The position numbers were made by a program, and so were the translations under genes. DNA of 36,674 bases from Roseomonas acroporae (GTDB lineage: Bacteria > Pseudomonadota > Alphaproteobacteria > Acetobacterales > Acetobacteraceae). Below the pieces are notes generated by a model, which saw nothing but the letters and a program-made list of their open reading frames with translations, made no database searches and was not told where the DNA came from. This document shows positions 26,320 to 35,243 of the stretch, piece after piece (positions within the stretch are counted from its first letter, which is position 1; each line of letters starts with the position of its first letter). The DNA is taken from NCBI RefSeq assembly GCF_023223525.1, contig NZ_JALPRX010000049.1:1-36674 (forward strand). The letters run 5' to 3'.

Positions 26320-27672
26320 ATGTCGAACCCCGGAGAAGCGGACCTGACGCCGATCGCGTCCGTGCGGCAATTGGCGGACTGGTTCGCAGCGGGCTCCAAG
26401 CCGCGCGCGGATTGGCGGATCGGCACCGAGCACGAGAAATTCGGCTTCCGCCGCGACGACCTCGCGCCCCCGCCCTACGAGCCGGCGGACGGGCGCGGCA
26501 TACGCGCCATGCTGGAAGGCCTGCAGGCCCTCGGCTGGGAGCCGATCCTCGACACGGGCAGGGTGATCGGCCTGAAGCGCGGCGACGCCTCGGTCAGCCT
26601 GGAGCCGGGCGGGCAGTTCGAGCTGTCCGGCGCCCCGCTCGCCGACCTGCACGAGACCGAGGTGGAGCTGAACGGCCACTTCCGCGACGTGCACGCCGTG
26701 GCGCGGCCGCTCGGCCTCGGCTTCGCCCCGCTCGGCTTCCACCCGCTGGCGCGCCGCGAGGACGTGCCGTGGATGCCCAAGAGCCGCTACGCCATCATGC
26801 GCAACTACATGCCGCGCGTCGGCCGCATGGGCCTCGACATGATGCTGCGCACCTGCACCGTGCAGGTGAACCTCGACTTCGGCGACGAGGCGGACATGGT
26901 GGCCAAGCTGCGCGTGGGCCTCGCCCTGCAGCCGCTCGCCACCGCGCTGTTCGCCAACTCGCCCTTCCTGGAAGGCCGGCCCGCCGGGCTGCGCAGCCTG
27001 CGCGGCAGGGTCTGGACCGACACCGATCCCGACCGGACCGGCATCCCCGCCGTGGTGTTCGAGGACGGCTTCGGCTTCGAGCGATTCGCCGAGTGGATCC
27101 TCGACGTGCCGATGTACTTCGTGATGCGCGAGGGCCGCTTCATCGACGCCGCCGGCGGCTCCTTCCGCGCCTTCATGGCCGGGCAGCTCGACGCGCTGGC
27201 GGGCGAGCGCGCCAACATGGGCGACTTCGCCGACCACGTGACCACCGTCTTCACCGATGTCCGCCTCAAGCGCTTCCTGGAGATGCGTGGCGCCGATGCC
27301 GGCAGCCCGGCGATGATGCTGGCCCTGCCCGCCTTCTGGACCGGGCTGCTCTACGACCCGGCCGCGCTCGCCGCCGCCTCGGCGCTGGTGCGGGGCTGGA
27401 GCGTGCCCGCGATGCGCGCCCTGCGCGAGGCGGTGCCGGCGCAGGCGCTGGAGGCCACGATCGCCGGCCGCCCCCTGCGCGACGTGGCGCGCGACGCGGT
27501 GGCGATCGCGCGCGATGGCCTCAGGGCGCGCGGCCTGGGCGAGGAGCGCTACCTCGCGCCGCTCGACGAGGTGGTGGCGAGCGGCATGACCCAGGCGGAC
27601 CGCTGGCTGCAACGCTACCACGGCGCCTGGGGCGGCGACCCCGCGCGGATCTTCGCCGAAGCCGAGGCCTGA
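26320..27672 (+). CDS. gshA: Glutamate-cysteine ligase (plant/alphaproteobacterial type)
   Basis: 450-residue enzyme of the first step of glutathione synthesis, joining glutamate and cysteine with ATP. It belongs to the class found in plants and alphaproteobacteria rather than the E. coli GshA class. Visible family features are [13 protein letters not shown] (metal/glutamate site, residues about 33-45), [12 protein letters not shown], the [17 protein letters not shown] segment and [10 protein letters not shown]. The start at 26320 gives [12 protein letters not shown] with a weak upstream AGAG. It follows rsmE by 243 nt (no gene in that gap) in the same direction; no gshB is in the window. Confidence 0.95.
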   Translation: MSNPGEADLTPIASVRQLADWFAAGSKPRADWRIGTEHEKFGFRRDDLAPPPYEPADGRGIRAMLEGLQALGWEPILDTGRVIGLKRGDASVSLEPGGQFELSGAPLADLHETEVELNGHFRDVHAVARPLGLGFAPLGFHPLARREDVPWMPKSRYAIMRNYMPRVGRMGLDMMLRTCTVQVNLDFGDEADMVAKLRVGLALQPLATALFANSPFLEGRPAGLRSLRGRVWTDTDPDRTGIPAVVFEDGFGFERFAEWILDVPMYFVMREGRFIDAAGGSFRAFMAGQLDALAGERANMGDFADHVTTVFTDVRLKRFLEMRGADAGSPAMMLALPAFWTGLLYDPAALAAASALVRGWSVPAMRALREAVPAQALEATIAGRPLRDVARDAVAIARDGLRARGLGEERYLAPLDEVVASGMTQADRWLQRYHGAWGGDPARIFAEAEA

Positions 27673-27685
27673 CGCCGCGGCCTTC

Positions 27686-27708
27686 CCGACCGGCGCCGGG
27701 CCGGTCGG
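27686..27708 (+). terminator. Hairpin after gshA
   Basis: CCGACCGGC (27686-27694) pairs perfectly with GCCGGTCGG (27700-27708) across a 5-nt loop, 13 nt past the gshA stop. There is no T-run, so it is a candidate terminator only. Confidence 0.45.
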
Positions 27709-27820
27709 CGCCCGCGGCATCCGTGTCCGGCGGGCCCGCGCCGGAAGGGGGCGCGGCGGCACCCATCTTGCTTGGTCCGCGGCCGCGATCATGCGGGCGG
27801 CAGCGGAGGACCAGGGCGCC

Positions 27821-28900
27821 ATGGATGTCGGCGTGTTCATCCCGATCAACAACAACGGCTGGCTGATGTCCACGACGTCGCCGCAGTACCTGCCGAGCTT
27901 CGACCTCAACCGCGCCATCGTGGAGAAGGCGGAGGGCTACGGCCTCGACTTCGCCCTCTCGATGATCAAGCTGCACGGCTTCGGCGGAAAGTCCGGCTTC
28001 TGGGACTACGGGCTGGAGAGCTTCACGCTGATGGCCGGCCTGGCCGCGGTGACGAGCCGCATCCGGCTGTTCGCCTCGATCGCCGTGCTGACCATGCCGC
28101 CGCCGATCGCGGCCCGCATGGCGGTGACGATCGACAGCATCTCGCACGGCCGCTTCGGGGTGAACATCGTCTCCGGCTGGCAGATCGCCGAGTATTCGCA
28201 GATGGGCATCTGGCCCGGCGAGTCGCACTACGCGCGCCGCTACGAGTACTGCGCCGAATACGTCCGCATCATGCAGGAGCTGTGGGAGACGGGACGCTCC
28301 GACTTCAAGGGCGACTTCTTCCGGATGGACGACTGCCGCCTGCTGCCGCAGCCCATGGCCCGCATCCCGATCATCTGCGCGGCGCAGAGCGATGCCGGCA
28401 CGCGCTTCGCCGCCGAGTACGGCGACTACAATTTCTGCGTGGGCTTCGGCGTCAACCAGCCGCTCAGCGTGGCCCCGAGCATCGCCCGGCTGGTGGCGGA
28501 GACCGGTCGTACCGGCCGCGACGTCGGCGCGCTGGTGATGACCATGGTGATCGCCGAGGAGACCGACGCGGCGGCGATGGCGAAGTGGCAGCTCTACTGC
28601 GACGGCGTCGATCACGAGGCGCTGGGCTGGCGCGCGGCGCAGTCCGGGCAGGACCCGAGCAAGGACCCCTACGCCACCGCCAACCGGCAGAAGATGCACG
28701 CGCCGAACCACCCGACCAACCAGGGCGTGCTGGTCGGCTCCTACGCCTCGGTGGCGCGCATGCTGGACGAGATGGCCGAGATCCCCGGCCTGCGCGGCGT
28801 GATGCTCACCTTCGACGACTTCATCGAGGGCATGGACAAGTTCGGCCGCCACATCCAGCCGCTGATGCGCAGCCGCGCCGGCGTCGCGGTCGCCGCCTGA
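27821..28900 (+). CDS. rutA: Pyrimidine monooxygenase RutA-like flavoenzyme
   Basis: 359 residues, near the length of RutA, the FMN-dependent enzyme that opens the uracil ring in the Rut pathway. It has the luciferase-like monooxygenase fold. It matches RutA along its whole length: [87 protein letters not shown] and [14 protein letters not shown] (the first and second runs are given only in part). The start at 27821 is chosen for its match to the family N-terminus; an ATG at 27791 adds ten residues. No rutB-G or flavin reductase (rutF) gene lies beside it, so it may act on another substrate or with partners elsewhere. Confidence 0.85.
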   Translation: MDVGVFIPINNNGWLMSTTSPQYLPSFDLNRAIVEKAEGYGLDFALSMIKLHGFGGKSGFWDYGLESFTLMAGLAAVTSRIRLFASIAVLTMPPPIAARMAVTIDSISHGRFGVNIVSGWQIAEYSQMGIWPGESHYARRYEYCAEYVRIMQELWETGRSDFKGDFFRMDDCRLLPQPMARIPIICAAQSDAGTRFAAEYGDYNFCVGFGVNQPLSVAPSIARLVAETGRTGRDVGALVMTMVIAEETDAAAMAKWQLYCDGVDHEALGWRAAQSGQDPSKDPYATANRQKMHAPNHPTNQGVLVGSYASVARMLDEMAEIPGLRGVMLTFDDFIEGMDKFGRHIQPLMRSRAGVAVAA

Positions 28901-28922
28901 CGGCGCCGCGCCGCGTCTCCCG

Positions 28923-28937
28923 CCCGGCGGCGCCGGG
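28923..28937. terminator. Short hairpin between convergent rutA-like and GNAT genes
   Basis: CCCGGC/GCCGGG with a 3-nt loop, in the 84-nt gap between converging genes. It is short and lacks T-runs. Confidence 0.3.
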
Positions 28938-28984
28938 ATGCGCCGCCCGTCCGGCGCGGCACCGGGAAGGAGGCGGGCGCCGCG

Positions 28985-29464
28985 TCAGGCGGCCAGCGCC
29001 TTGCGCATGAAGACGCGGCTGAAGCCGTGCTCCCGGCGCCGGTCCCATTCGCGGTAGCCGCGTGCCGCGTAGAGGGCGATGTTGCGCGCCATCAGCGCGT
29101 TGGTCAGCAGGCGGATCTCGCCGTATCCGCGCCGCCGCGCCTCGGCTTCCGCGAAGTCCAGCAGGGCGCGGCCGAGGCCCTCGCCCTGTCGTGCCGGCTC
29201 CAGCGCGACGTTGTCGAGGTAGAGGTGGTCCGGCCGGTCCTCCAGCACGCAGAGCCCCGCCATCCCGCCGGGATCCGTCAGCACGAAGGCCTCGCCGGCG
29301 GCGCACCGCGCCGCGTAGTCGTCGTCCATCGGCGCCGGGCGGCGGCCGATCACCGGCACCCAGGCGGCATAGGCGCGCTCGACCAGCGCCGCCAGGAGCG
29401 GTGCCTCGTCCCGCCCGGCGCGTCGGATCGTCCAGGTCGGGAGGGCGGCGTCAGGGGCGATCAT
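28985..29464 (-). CDS. GNAT family N-acetyltransferase
   Basis: 159-residue acetyl-CoA-dependent acyltransferase. The central acetyl-CoA loop is clear: VALEPARQGEGLGRALLDFA (R/Q-x-x-G-x-G as QGEGLG), followed by LLTNALMARNIALYAARGYREW, the common C-terminal signature of the fold in which N and Y contact the cofactor. It opens with IRRAGRDEAPLLAALVERAY, the usual first strand and helix. Substrate cannot be predicted. The start at 29464 has a modest GGGAA upstream. It is convergent with the rutA-like gene and lies 119 nt from the small gene upstream. Confidence 0.9.
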   Translation of the reverse strand: MIAPDAALPTWTIRRAGRDEAPLLAALVERAYAAWVPVIGRRPAPMDDDYAARCAAGEAFVLTDPGGMAGLCVLEDRPDHLYLDNVALEPARQGEGLGRALLDFAEAEARRRGYGEIRLLTNALMARNIALYAARGYREWDRRREHGFSRVFMRKALAA

Positions 29465-29583
29465 GAAGGGTTCCCGATCGGCAGGGTGCCTCGCGCCATG
29501 CGCGGGAGGCCGTCGGCGCGCGTTCCGGCGCCGTCATCGCGCCATCGGCCATGGCCGGCACGCCGAGGCGACGGCGCCCCGCC

Positions 29584-29832
29584 TCACGGCGGCATGTCCT
29601 GCAGGGCGCGGATGAGCGATTCGGTCCGCATCTGTGCCTGATCGAGCGCCGCGGCATGGTCCGGCGAGGGGGCGGCCTCGCGGTGGCCCTCCATCATCTC
29701 GATCGTCGTGCCGAGCGCATCCACCGCTTCCTCGCGCGTGATCAGCCCTTTCCTGATCATGAGCGTCCACAACGCGTATTGCGAGAAGCCGGCATAGATG
29801 ACCTCGCCTGCCGCGAAGATGTCGGGTGCCAT
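29584..29832 (-). CDS. Hypothetical protein, 82 aa
   Basis: Small soluble, predicted mostly helical protein. It starts MAPDIFAAGEVIYAGFSQ, includes MIRKGLITREEAVDALGTTI and ends in a charged helix. The start is well supported, with ATGGAGA placing GGAG about 7 nt upstream. I do not recognise a family. The LITREEAVDAL segment resembles short helical motifs seen in many unrelated proteins and gives no function. The region upstream is long and empty, so it probably has its own promoter. Confidence 0.7.
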   Translation of the reverse strand: MAPDIFAAGEVIYAGFSQYALWTLMIRKGLITREEAVDALGTTIEMMEGHREAAPSPDHAAALDQAQMRTESLIRALQDMPP

Positions 29833-30345
29833 TCACGTCTCCATGGGTGGCTGCGGTCGGCCGCGCGCCGGAAGCGGCACGGACTTCACGACGAAGGATC
29901 GCGCGAATCTGACAGGCGCTGCGGTCTTCATGCCGAGGAGCGTGCGCCACGCCGGTCGCCGACGGCCGCGGGGCGCGCCCGCGCCATCCGCGGCGGGCGA
30001 GCCGGTCCTCCCTCCGCCGCGCCGCCATCCTCGGCAGGGCGCCGTGTCGCGTCGTGCCGCAGGGCGGACTGCCCCGCGTTCCGTCGCACCAGCCCCGCTC
30101 TCGTTGGTCCTGCCAGGCCGGAACGTTAGCACGGCGTTTTCGCGTTGGAACAGGATCGTCGCGCCGGGTCGGGCCCGCGCGGATGCCGCCGGGATCCCCG
30201 ATCCCGTGCCTGCCGCGGCATGCTTTGCCGTCGTGGCCTGGTTCACGCCGGGACGTCGTGATCCGGTCACGCGGCACCGGGCCCGTCGAGGACCGCGCCT
30301 CCCTTCGGGGCCGGCGACGAGAGGGGCCGGCCTGTCAGGGCCGCG
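29833..30345. other. 513-nt region without a convincing gene
   Basis: Frames on both strands are open only through GC bias and give Arg/Pro/Ala-rich nonsense. A GGAAC...CGTT pair at about 30119-30145 resembles a general-stress (EcfG-type) promoter, but its 18-nt spacing and the lack of a gene downstream argue against it. This region should include the end of the purQ transcript and the promoter of the 82-aa gene. Confidence 0.45.
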
Positions 30346-31044
30346 TCAGGCGGCCACCAGCGTCTCCGCCAGGCTGCGGAACAGCGGCATCCCTTCCTCG
30401 CTGCCCAGCAGCGGGTCCACGTGGTTCTCGGGATGCGGCATCAGGCCGAGCACGCGCCGGTTCTCCGACAGCACGCCGGCGATGTTGCGGATGGCGCCGT
30501 TCAGGCACGCCTCCGGCGTCACCGCGCCCTCGGGCGTGCAGTAGCGGAACGCGACGCGGTTCTCGCCCTCAAGCCGGTCCAGCGTGTCGGCGTCGGCGAA
30601 GTAGTTGCCGTCGCCATGCGCCATCGGCGCGCGGAACACGTCGCCCCGCTTCCAGAGGCGGGTGAAGGCGGTGCCTTCGGCCTCGACGCGCAGGTGGCAG
30701 TCCATGGAGAGGAAGCGCAGCGTGGCGTTGCGCAGCAGCGCGCCGGGCAGCAGCCCCGCCTCGCACAGGATCTGGAAGCCGTTGCAGACGCCGAGCACGT
30801 GCCCGCCCCGCGCCGCGAATTCGCGCACCGCGCCGAGGATGGGCGACTGCGCCGCCATGGCGCCGCAGCGCAGGTAGTCGCCGTAGGAGAAGCCGCCGGG
30901 CAGCACGACGAGGTCCAGCCCCTCGGGCAGCGCCGTGTCGCGGTGCCAGAGCATGGCGGGCCGGCGGCCCGAGGCGCGCTCCAGCGCCAGCGCCATGTCG
31001 CGCTCGCGGTTGATGCCGGGAAAGAGGACGATGGCGGCGTTCAT
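30346..31044 (-). CDS. purQ: Phosphoribosylformylglycinamidine synthase, glutaminase subunit PurQ
   Basis: 232-residue class I glutamine amidotransferase that feeds ammonia to PurL in step four of purine synthesis. The catalytic triad is visible: nucleophile C87 in [11 protein letters not shown], and H204 and E206 in [24 protein letters not shown] (48-61) is the oxyanion-side signature. The start at 31044 has AGGA about 10 nt upstream. It follows purS and a small membrane gene on the same strand, but purL, usually next, is not here. Confidence 0.97.
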   Translation of the reverse strand: MNAAIVLFPGINRERDMALALERASGRRPAMLWHRDTALPEGLDLVVLPGGFSYGDYLRCGAMAAQSPILGAVREFAARGGHVLGVCNGFQILCEAGLLPGALLRNATLRFLSMDCHLRVEAEGTAFTRLWKRGDVFRAPMAHGDGNYFADADTLDRLEGENRVAFRYCTPEGAVTPEACLNGAIRNIAGVLSENRRVLGLMPHPENHVDPLLGSEEGMPLFRSLAETLVAA

Positions 31045-31350
31045 GCGTGCGCGGTCCTGCTGGTCCTGCTGCGGAGGCCGGGATGGCGCAGGGCGATCCC
31101 TGCGGCGTCGGGGCGTCTGTCGTCGAGGCGGCGGCCGTCCGCGTCCTCGTGGCGCCGGGCGGCGCCGTCGGGCAGGGGGCCGAGAGGCATATGGTGCCGC
31201 GTCAAGGGGCGCGCGGCGGGTGCCGGGCGGCGGAGCGGCAGGGTGCCGGTGAAGGGGGTCACGGCCGGATCGGGGCCGAGGCGGCACCAGGGCGGGGCGG
31301 CCTGGACCACGGTAGCCGGGAGCGGGACGGCCGGGTTCGCGGGCACGCGC
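31045..31350 (-). other. Intergenic gap between the small membrane gene and purQ
   Basis: 306 nt within what is otherwise a tight pur cluster. No gene, tRNA or clear promoter is visible. Its length suggests purQ has its own promoter, or that a once-present element has been lost. Confidence 0.4.
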
Positions 31351-31584
31351 TCAGCCCTGCCAGACGCGCAGCCATTGCAGCCCGCCGAGGATCAGGATGG
31401 AGAGCAGCGCGGCCAGCGCCGCGGCGTTGGTCCAGCGGCGCAGGCCGCGCCGGCCGCGGTCGAGCAGGTCCGGCCGGCGGCGGGGGAGGGGGGCGGTGGC
31501 GGCCGCCCGGTCCTCGCGCCAGCGCATCCCCATGGCGATCAGCACGGTCAGGCCGAGCATGAGCAGGAGCGAGGTCTTGACCAT
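31351..31584 (-). CDS. Small two-helix membrane protein, 77 aa, in the pur cluster
   Basis: Helix one is at residues 4-20 (TSLLLMLGLTVLIAMGM). A basic cytoplasmic-type loop rich in Arg and Pro follows, then helix two at about 53-68 (AALAALLSILILGGLQW). The hairpin topology resembles other small inner-membrane proteins often found in bacterial operons, and I do not assign a family. The gene lies 36 nt after purS on the same strand. No link to purine synthesis is evident from its sequence. Its start has only a weak purine-rich tract upstream. Confidence 0.6.
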   Translation of the reverse strand: MVKTSLLLMLGLTVLIAMGMRWREDRAAATAPLPRRRPDLLDRGRRGLRRWTNAAALAALLSILILGGLQWLRVWQG

Positions 31585-31620
31585 GCGGGCCGTCTCCCGG
31601 GCCTGACCGTGCGGGCGCCG

Positions 31621-31860
31621 TCAGGCCAGCTCGACCGAGAAGCTCTCGATCACCATGTTGGCGAGCAGGCGGCGCGCCATCTCGCCCGCCTGGCGCTTCG
31701 CCGCCTCGGGGTCGGTCTCGGCCAGCTCCAACTCGATGACCTTGCCGGCGCGCACCTCGCCGACGCCGGCGAAGCCCAGCGTGCCGAGGGCGTGGCCGAT
31801 CGCCTTGCCCTGGGGGTCCAGCACGCCGTTCTTGGGCATGACGGTGACGCGCAGCTTCAT
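31621..31860 (-). CDS. purS: Phosphoribosylformylglycinamidine synthase subunit PurS
   Basis: 79-residue accessory subunit that bridges PurQ and the small-type PurL in the FGAM synthase complex. The sequence is typical: MKLRVTVMPKNGVLDPQGKA, LGFAGVGEVRAGKVIELE and the closing LANMVIESFSVEL. It lies between purC (73 nt upstream) and the small membrane gene. Its presence implies a short, PurS-dependent PurL elsewhere in the genome, rather than the large fused E. coli form. Confidence 0.95.
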   Translation of the reverse strand: MKLRVTVMPKNGVLDPQGKAIGHALGTLGFAGVGEVRAGKVIELELAETDPEAAKRQAGEMARRLLANMVIESFSVELA

Positions 31861-31933
31861 TCGGCCTGGTCTCCTCGGTCGCGGGCAGAGGCGGGGCGGG
31901 CAGGGGCGGGGCGGGCACTCACGGCATCGGCCC

Positions 31934-32698
31934 TCACTGCATCAGCTCCGGGCCCTTCATGTCGCGCACCCCGGCCTCGGGCAGGATGCCGAGGCGGCGG
32001 GCCACCTCCTGGTAGCCCTCCTCGACCTTGCCGAGATCGCGGCGGAAGCGGTCCTTGTCCATCTTCTCGCCGGTCTTGGCGTCCCACAGGCGGCAATTGT
32101 CGGGGCTGATCTCGTCGGCGAGGACGATGCGCATCTCGTCGTTCTCGTAGAGCCGGCCGAATTCCAGCTTGAAGTCCACCAGCGTGATGCCGACGCCGAG
32201 GAACAGGCCGGTGAGGAAGTCGTTCACCCGCAGCGCCAGCGCCACCATGTCGTCGAGGTCGTGGGTCGAGGCCCAGCCGAAGGCGGTGATGTGCTCCTCG
32301 CACACCATCGGGTCGTTCAGCTGCTCCTGCTTGTAGTAGTACTCGACGATGGAGCGGGGCAGGCGGGTGCCTTCCTGGATGCCGAGGCGGGTCGAGAGGC
32401 TGCCCGCCGCGACGTTGCGCACCACCAGCGAGAGCGGGATGATCTCCACCTCGCGGATCAATTGCTCGCGCATGTTCAGGCGGCGGATGAAGTGGGTGGG
32501 GACGCCGATCTCCCCGAGGCGCGTCATCAGGTACTCGCTGATGCGGTTGTTGAGCACGCCCTTGCCGGTGATCGTGCCCTTCTTCTGCGCGTTGAAGGCG
32601 GTGGCGTCGTCCTTGAAGTACTGCACGAGGGTGCCGGGCTCGGGCCCCTCGAACAGGATCTTGGCCTTGCCTTCGTAGAGCTGTCGGCGTCGCGCCAT
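31934..32698 (-). CDS. purC: SAICAR synthetase PurC
   Basis: 254-residue ATP-dependent enzyme joining CAIR and aspartate in step eight of purine synthesis. The ATP-binding N-terminus ([13 protein letters not shown]), the [13 protein letters not shown] stretch and the signature [10 protein letters not shown] followed by [14 protein letters not shown] are intact. The start at 32698 has AGGGA about 4 nt upstream. It is the first gene of the purC-purS-...-purQ run. The ~500 nt upstream contain a promoter, a short hairpin and a strong terminator in the same orientation, which could be an independent RNA or a purC leader. Confidence 0.97.
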   Translation of the reverse strand: MARRRQLYEGKAKILFEGPEPGTLVQYFKDDATAFNAQKKGTITGKGVLNNRISEYLMTRLGEIGVPTHFIRRLNMREQLIREVEIIPLSLVVRNVAAGSLSTRLGIQEGTRLPRSIVEYYYKQEQLNDPMVCEEHITAFGWASTHDLDDMVALALRVNDFLTGLFLGVGITLVDFKLEFGRLYENDEMRIVLADEISPDNCRLWDAKTGEKMDKDRFRRDLGKVEEGYQEVARRLGILPEAGVRDMKGPELMQ

Positions 32699-32860
32699 CT
32701 TCCCTGAATCCTCATTGGGCGCCGCTCCCCCCGTGCCGGTTGAGGCATGCGGGGCATGGCGCGCGGCGAGGCGGATATAGCAAGGGATCGCCCGAGCGAC
32801 CACTCGCCGGTCCCGTGGCCGGGGGATGGGTGGGTCGCGGGGGCCGCAAGCCGCCTGCCG

Positions 32861-32915
32861 GCGGCCCGGTCCGGTGGCCGGCAAAAGCGGCGGCCCGGCC
32901 CGGCGGCCGGCAAAA
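32861..32915. repeat. Two 26-bp direct repeats, each ending in an A-run
   Basis: 32861-32886 and 32890-32915 agree at 24 of 26 positions (GCGGCCCGG.CCGG.GGCCGGCAAAA). They directly adjoin the terminator hairpin at 32921, so on the minus strand each A-run reads as a T-run. Confidence 0.8.
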
Positions 32916-32945
32916 AAAGCGGCCCGTGTCCGAGGGACACGGGCC
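32912..32945 (-). terminator. Strong intrinsic terminator upstream of purC
   Basis: GGCCCGTGTCC (32921-32931) and GGACACGGGCC (32935-32945) form a perfect 11-bp stem with a GAG loop. On the minus strand this is followed by GC and then seven T (32918-32912). It is the best intrinsic terminator in the window. It ends either a short RNA starting near 32979 or, 259 nt downstream, the FAD monooxygenase transcript. Confidence 0.9.
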
Positions 32946-32979
32946 GAGTTGATCGTAAGGGATGCGCCGCGAATGCGGC
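32912..32979 (-). ncRNA. Candidate small RNA or purC leader, about 65-70 nt
   Basis: Read on the minus strand, a promoter-like pair (32986-33015) implies a start near 32979. The predicted RNA has a 5' hairpin GCCGC-ATTC-GCGGC, a mainly unpaired linker (CATCCCTTACGATCAACTCG) and the terminator hairpin with seven U. This is the architecture of many Hfq-type trans-acting small RNAs. It is AT-richer than its surroundings, and its frame codons (TTA, CGA, ACT, ATT, TTT) are unlike those of the genes here, so it is not coding. It resembles no Rfam family I can name from the sequence alone. Confidence 0.45.
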
Positions 32980-32985
32980 ACGCAC

Positions 32986-33015
32986 AATGTATTCGCGAAT
33001 CACTCGCAGTTGCAA
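32986..33015 (-). promoter_or_regulatory. Sigma70-type promoter candidate for the small RNA
   Basis: On the minus strand TTGCAA (33015-33010), 18 nt, then TACATT (32991-32986). Each box matches 4 of 6 consensus positions. It is followed within 70 nt by the intrinsic terminator, which gives it more weight than the boxes alone. Confidence 0.45.
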
Positions 33016-33050
33016 GTCGTATTCGGCGGCCGGACGCATTTTTCTGCCCT

Positions 33051-33096
33051 GGCCTTCCCCGCCCCCGGCCTTCCCCGCCCCCGGCCTTCCCGCCCC
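33051..33096. repeat. 16-bp tandem repeat, about three copies
   Basis: GGCCTTCCCCGCCCCC at 33051-33066 and again at 33067-33082, then a shortened copy GGCCTTCCCGCCCC at 33083-33096. It lies between the monooxygenase stop and the candidate small-RNA promoter. Confidence 0.85.
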
Positions 33097-33203
33097 GGCG
33101 CGCGCCCGGCCGGCACGGCGGCTCGTCGCGGCAACCCCCGGGCAGGGGCGGGGCAGGGACGTGCCCGCGGGCGGGGCCGGCGCGGCGGGAGCGTCGCGAC
33201 CCG

Positions 33204-34790
33204 TCATCGGCACGGTGCGTGGACCGGGGCTCGCCCGGGCCCGTCGTCGCCGGCCCCTGGCCGGCCCGCGGTCGGCCCGGCCAGCCCGTGCCGGTCGAGC
33301 CAGGCCGCCAGCACCGCCGGGTCCTGCTGCGCCATGGCAAGGCCCACATAGCCGTCCGGCCGCACGAGATAGGCCGCGTCCTCGGCCAGCCCCGCCGCCG
33401 CCGCCGCCGGGTCCCAGGGAAAGGCCAGCAGGGCGAGGCCGCGCGCCTCGGCGGCCTCGCGCAGCGCCGGCGCCGGCGTGCCGTAGACGTGAAGCTGCCA
33501 GTCCAGCGCCGCGAGCGGCTCGAAATTGTCGCCCGCGACGTGACGCACCCAGGGCAGCCGGTCGCCGCCATGCACCTCGCCGGCGGCGCCCCCGGCGAGC
33601 GGGCCGTCGCGGTAGCTGATCCGCAACTGCGACAGGGCGCGGAAGAAGGCGCGCCGGGCGGCCCGGAAGCCCAGCGCGGCGGGCAGCAGGTGCGGCACCA
33701 GCACGGTGCGCAGCACCCGGCCGGACAGCCCGGGCTCGACCATCGCGCGGAACATCCGGTCGGTGGTGCCGACCAGGGTGCGGGCGAAGGCGAGGCGCTC
33801 CGCCGCGTAGCTGTCGAGCAGCGTCGCCGGCGCCCGGCCGCGCGCCACCTGGGCGAGCTTCCAGCCGAGGTTCACCGCGTCCCCGATGCCCGTGTTCATC
33901 CCCTGGCCGCCGGCCGGGCTGTGGATGTGCCCCGCATCGCCGAGCAGGAAGGCGCGGCCCTGCTGGAACCGCTCGGCGACCCGGTGGTGGACGCGATAGG
34001 TCGAGAACCAGTGCAGCGCCTCCACGGTGACGCCGGCCAGCGCCTCGGCGTGGCCCCGCACCGCCTCGAAGGCGATCGGCGCGTCCTGCGGAACGTCCCC
34101 GGGGATGAGGCCGATCAGCCGGTGCTGGCCGGTACGGCGGACCGGCAGCACCAGGCAGAGCTCGCGCGCACCGAGGCAGGCGGTGATCCGCTCCCCCGCC
34201 GACTCGCCGGTCAGGGCGACATCGGCCACGAAGAATCGCTGGTCGTAGTCGCCGCCGGGAAAGCCGATGCCGAGGGCGTGCCGCACGGCGCTGCGGGCGC
34301 CGTCGCAGCCGCAAAGCCAGCGGCAGCGGGCGACCTCCTCGTGGCCGTCGCGGCGCAGCGTGGCGGTGATGCCCTCGCCGTCCTGGGCGAGGCCGACCAG
34401 CTCGGTGCGCCACTCCACCGCCACGCCCGCATCGCGCAGGGCGGCGACCAGCAGGCGCTCGTGGTCGTCCTGGGGGAAGGCGAGGATGTAGGGGTAGGGG
34501 CTGAGCGCGGTGCCCAGATCGGCGAGGTCGAGGCGCAGCACCTCGTCGCCGGCCTCGCGCAGGAACACGCTGCGGGCGGGGATGCCGGCGGCGGACACGG
34601 CATCCCCGATGCCCAGCGCGCGGTAGAGCTCCAGCGTGCGCGCATGCACGATCATGGCGCGCGAGGCGGTGCCCGGCCCCTCGGCCCGGGAGACGACGCG
34701 GCAGGGCACGCCCTGGCGGGCCAGGGAAAGGGCCAGGACCAGCCCGGTGGGCCCTGCGCCGACGACAAGGATCTCCGCCTGATCGGCCAT
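33204..34790 (-). CDS. FAD-dependent aromatic-type monooxygenase
   Basis: 528-residue class A flavoprotein hydroxylase. The FAD-binding GAGPTG (11-16), the NADPH/FAD motif CDGARSAVR (162-170) and the FAD-ribityl motif [18 protein letters not shown] (284-301) are all intact. The C-terminal ~130 residues form the thioredoxin-like domain typical of the phenol hydroxylase/PheA-TfdB and antibiotic-tailoring (RdmE/MhpA-like) groups. Substrate is unknown: no aromatic-degradation or polyketide genes lie nearby. The N-terminus begins [14 protein letters not shown], as in relatives. It is a lone gene, 126 nt from ynfA on the same strand. Confidence 0.9.
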   Translation of the reverse strand: MADQAEILVVGAGPTGLVLALSLARQGVPCRVVSRAEGPGTASRAMIVHARTLELYRALGIGDAVSAAGIPARSVFLREAGDEVLRLDLADLGTALSPYPYILAFPQDDHERLLVAALRDAGVAVEWRTELVGLAQDGEGITATLRRDGHEEVARCRWLCGCDGARSAVRHALGIGFPGGDYDQRFFVADVALTGESAGERITACLGARELCLVLPVRRTGQHRLIGLIPGDVPQDAPIAFEAVRGHAEALAGVTVEALHWFSTYRVHHRVAERFQQGRAFLLGDAGHIHSPAGGQGMNTGIGDAVNLGWKLAQVARGRAPATLLDSYAAERLAFARTLVGTTDRMFRAMVEPGLSGRVLRTVLVPHLLPAALGFRAARRAFFRALSQLRISYRDGPLAGGAAGEVHGGDRLPWVRHVAGDNFEPLAALDWQLHVYGTPAPALREAAEARGLALLAFPWDPAAAAAGLAEDAAYLVRPDGYVGLAMAQQDPAVLAAWLDRHGLAGPTAGRPGAGDDGPGRAPVHAPCR

Positions 34791-34916
34791 GGCACGCCTG
34801 CCTCCCGGAACGCGCGGCGAGGTTCCGACTTCGCGGCGTGGGTCGCAAGTCCTGCCGGCCGGCCGGTCCGCGCCGCGGGTGGGGGGCTGCGTGGCGGGCG
34901 GCGTCCCGGTCCGGGA

Positions 34917-35243
34917 TCAGGTGCCGCGCGGGCCGAACAGGATGACGGTCGTCCCGGCGAGCATGAGCATCGCGCCGATCAGATCCCAGCGATCGGGCCG
35001 CACGCCTTCGGCCACCCACAGCCAGAGCACGGCCGCCGCGACGTAGATGCCGCCATAGGCCGCATAGGCACGCCCGGCAGCCCCGCTTTCCGCGAAGGTC
35101 AGGAGGCAGGCGAACAGCGCGAGCGAGGCCATGCCGGGGAGCAGGAGCCAGATCGACCCGCCCAACCGGAGCCATGCCCAGAAGGCGAAGCAACCCGCTA
35201 TCTCGGCCACCGCCGCTCCCGCGAAGGTCGCGAGCGTGAGCAT
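34917..35243 (-). CDS. ynfA: YnfA (UPF0060) family membrane protein
   Basis: 108 residues, exactly the size of E. coli YnfA. It is a four-helix small inner-membrane protein of the drug/metabolite (SMR-like) superfamily; multidrug-efflux activity has been reported for some relatives, but the role here is uncertain. Start at 35243 has GGAGGACC with about 7 nt spacing. Family marks are [34 protein letters not shown] and [20 protein letters not shown]. The frame is open upstream to 35384, but those residues are charged low-complexity sequence and are not called. The gap 35244-35533 shows no other gene. Confidence 0.93.
   Translation of the reverse strand: MLTLATFAGAAVAEIAGCFAFWAWLRLGGSIWLLLPGMASLALFACLLTFAESGAAGRAYAAYGGIYVAAAVLWLWVAEGVRPDRWDLIGAMLMLAGTTVILFGPRGT

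Noticed and set aside
30118..30145. GGAAC-N18-CGTT resembling an EcfG general-stress promoter
   Set aside because: Spacing is longer than the usual 15-17 nt and no plus-strand gene follows it.
32962..33040. Possible small peptide on the minus strand beginning [17 protein letters not shown]
   Set aside because: No ribosome site, codons atypical for this genome, and the frame runs straight through the terminator hairpin; better explained as an RNA-encoding or promoter region.
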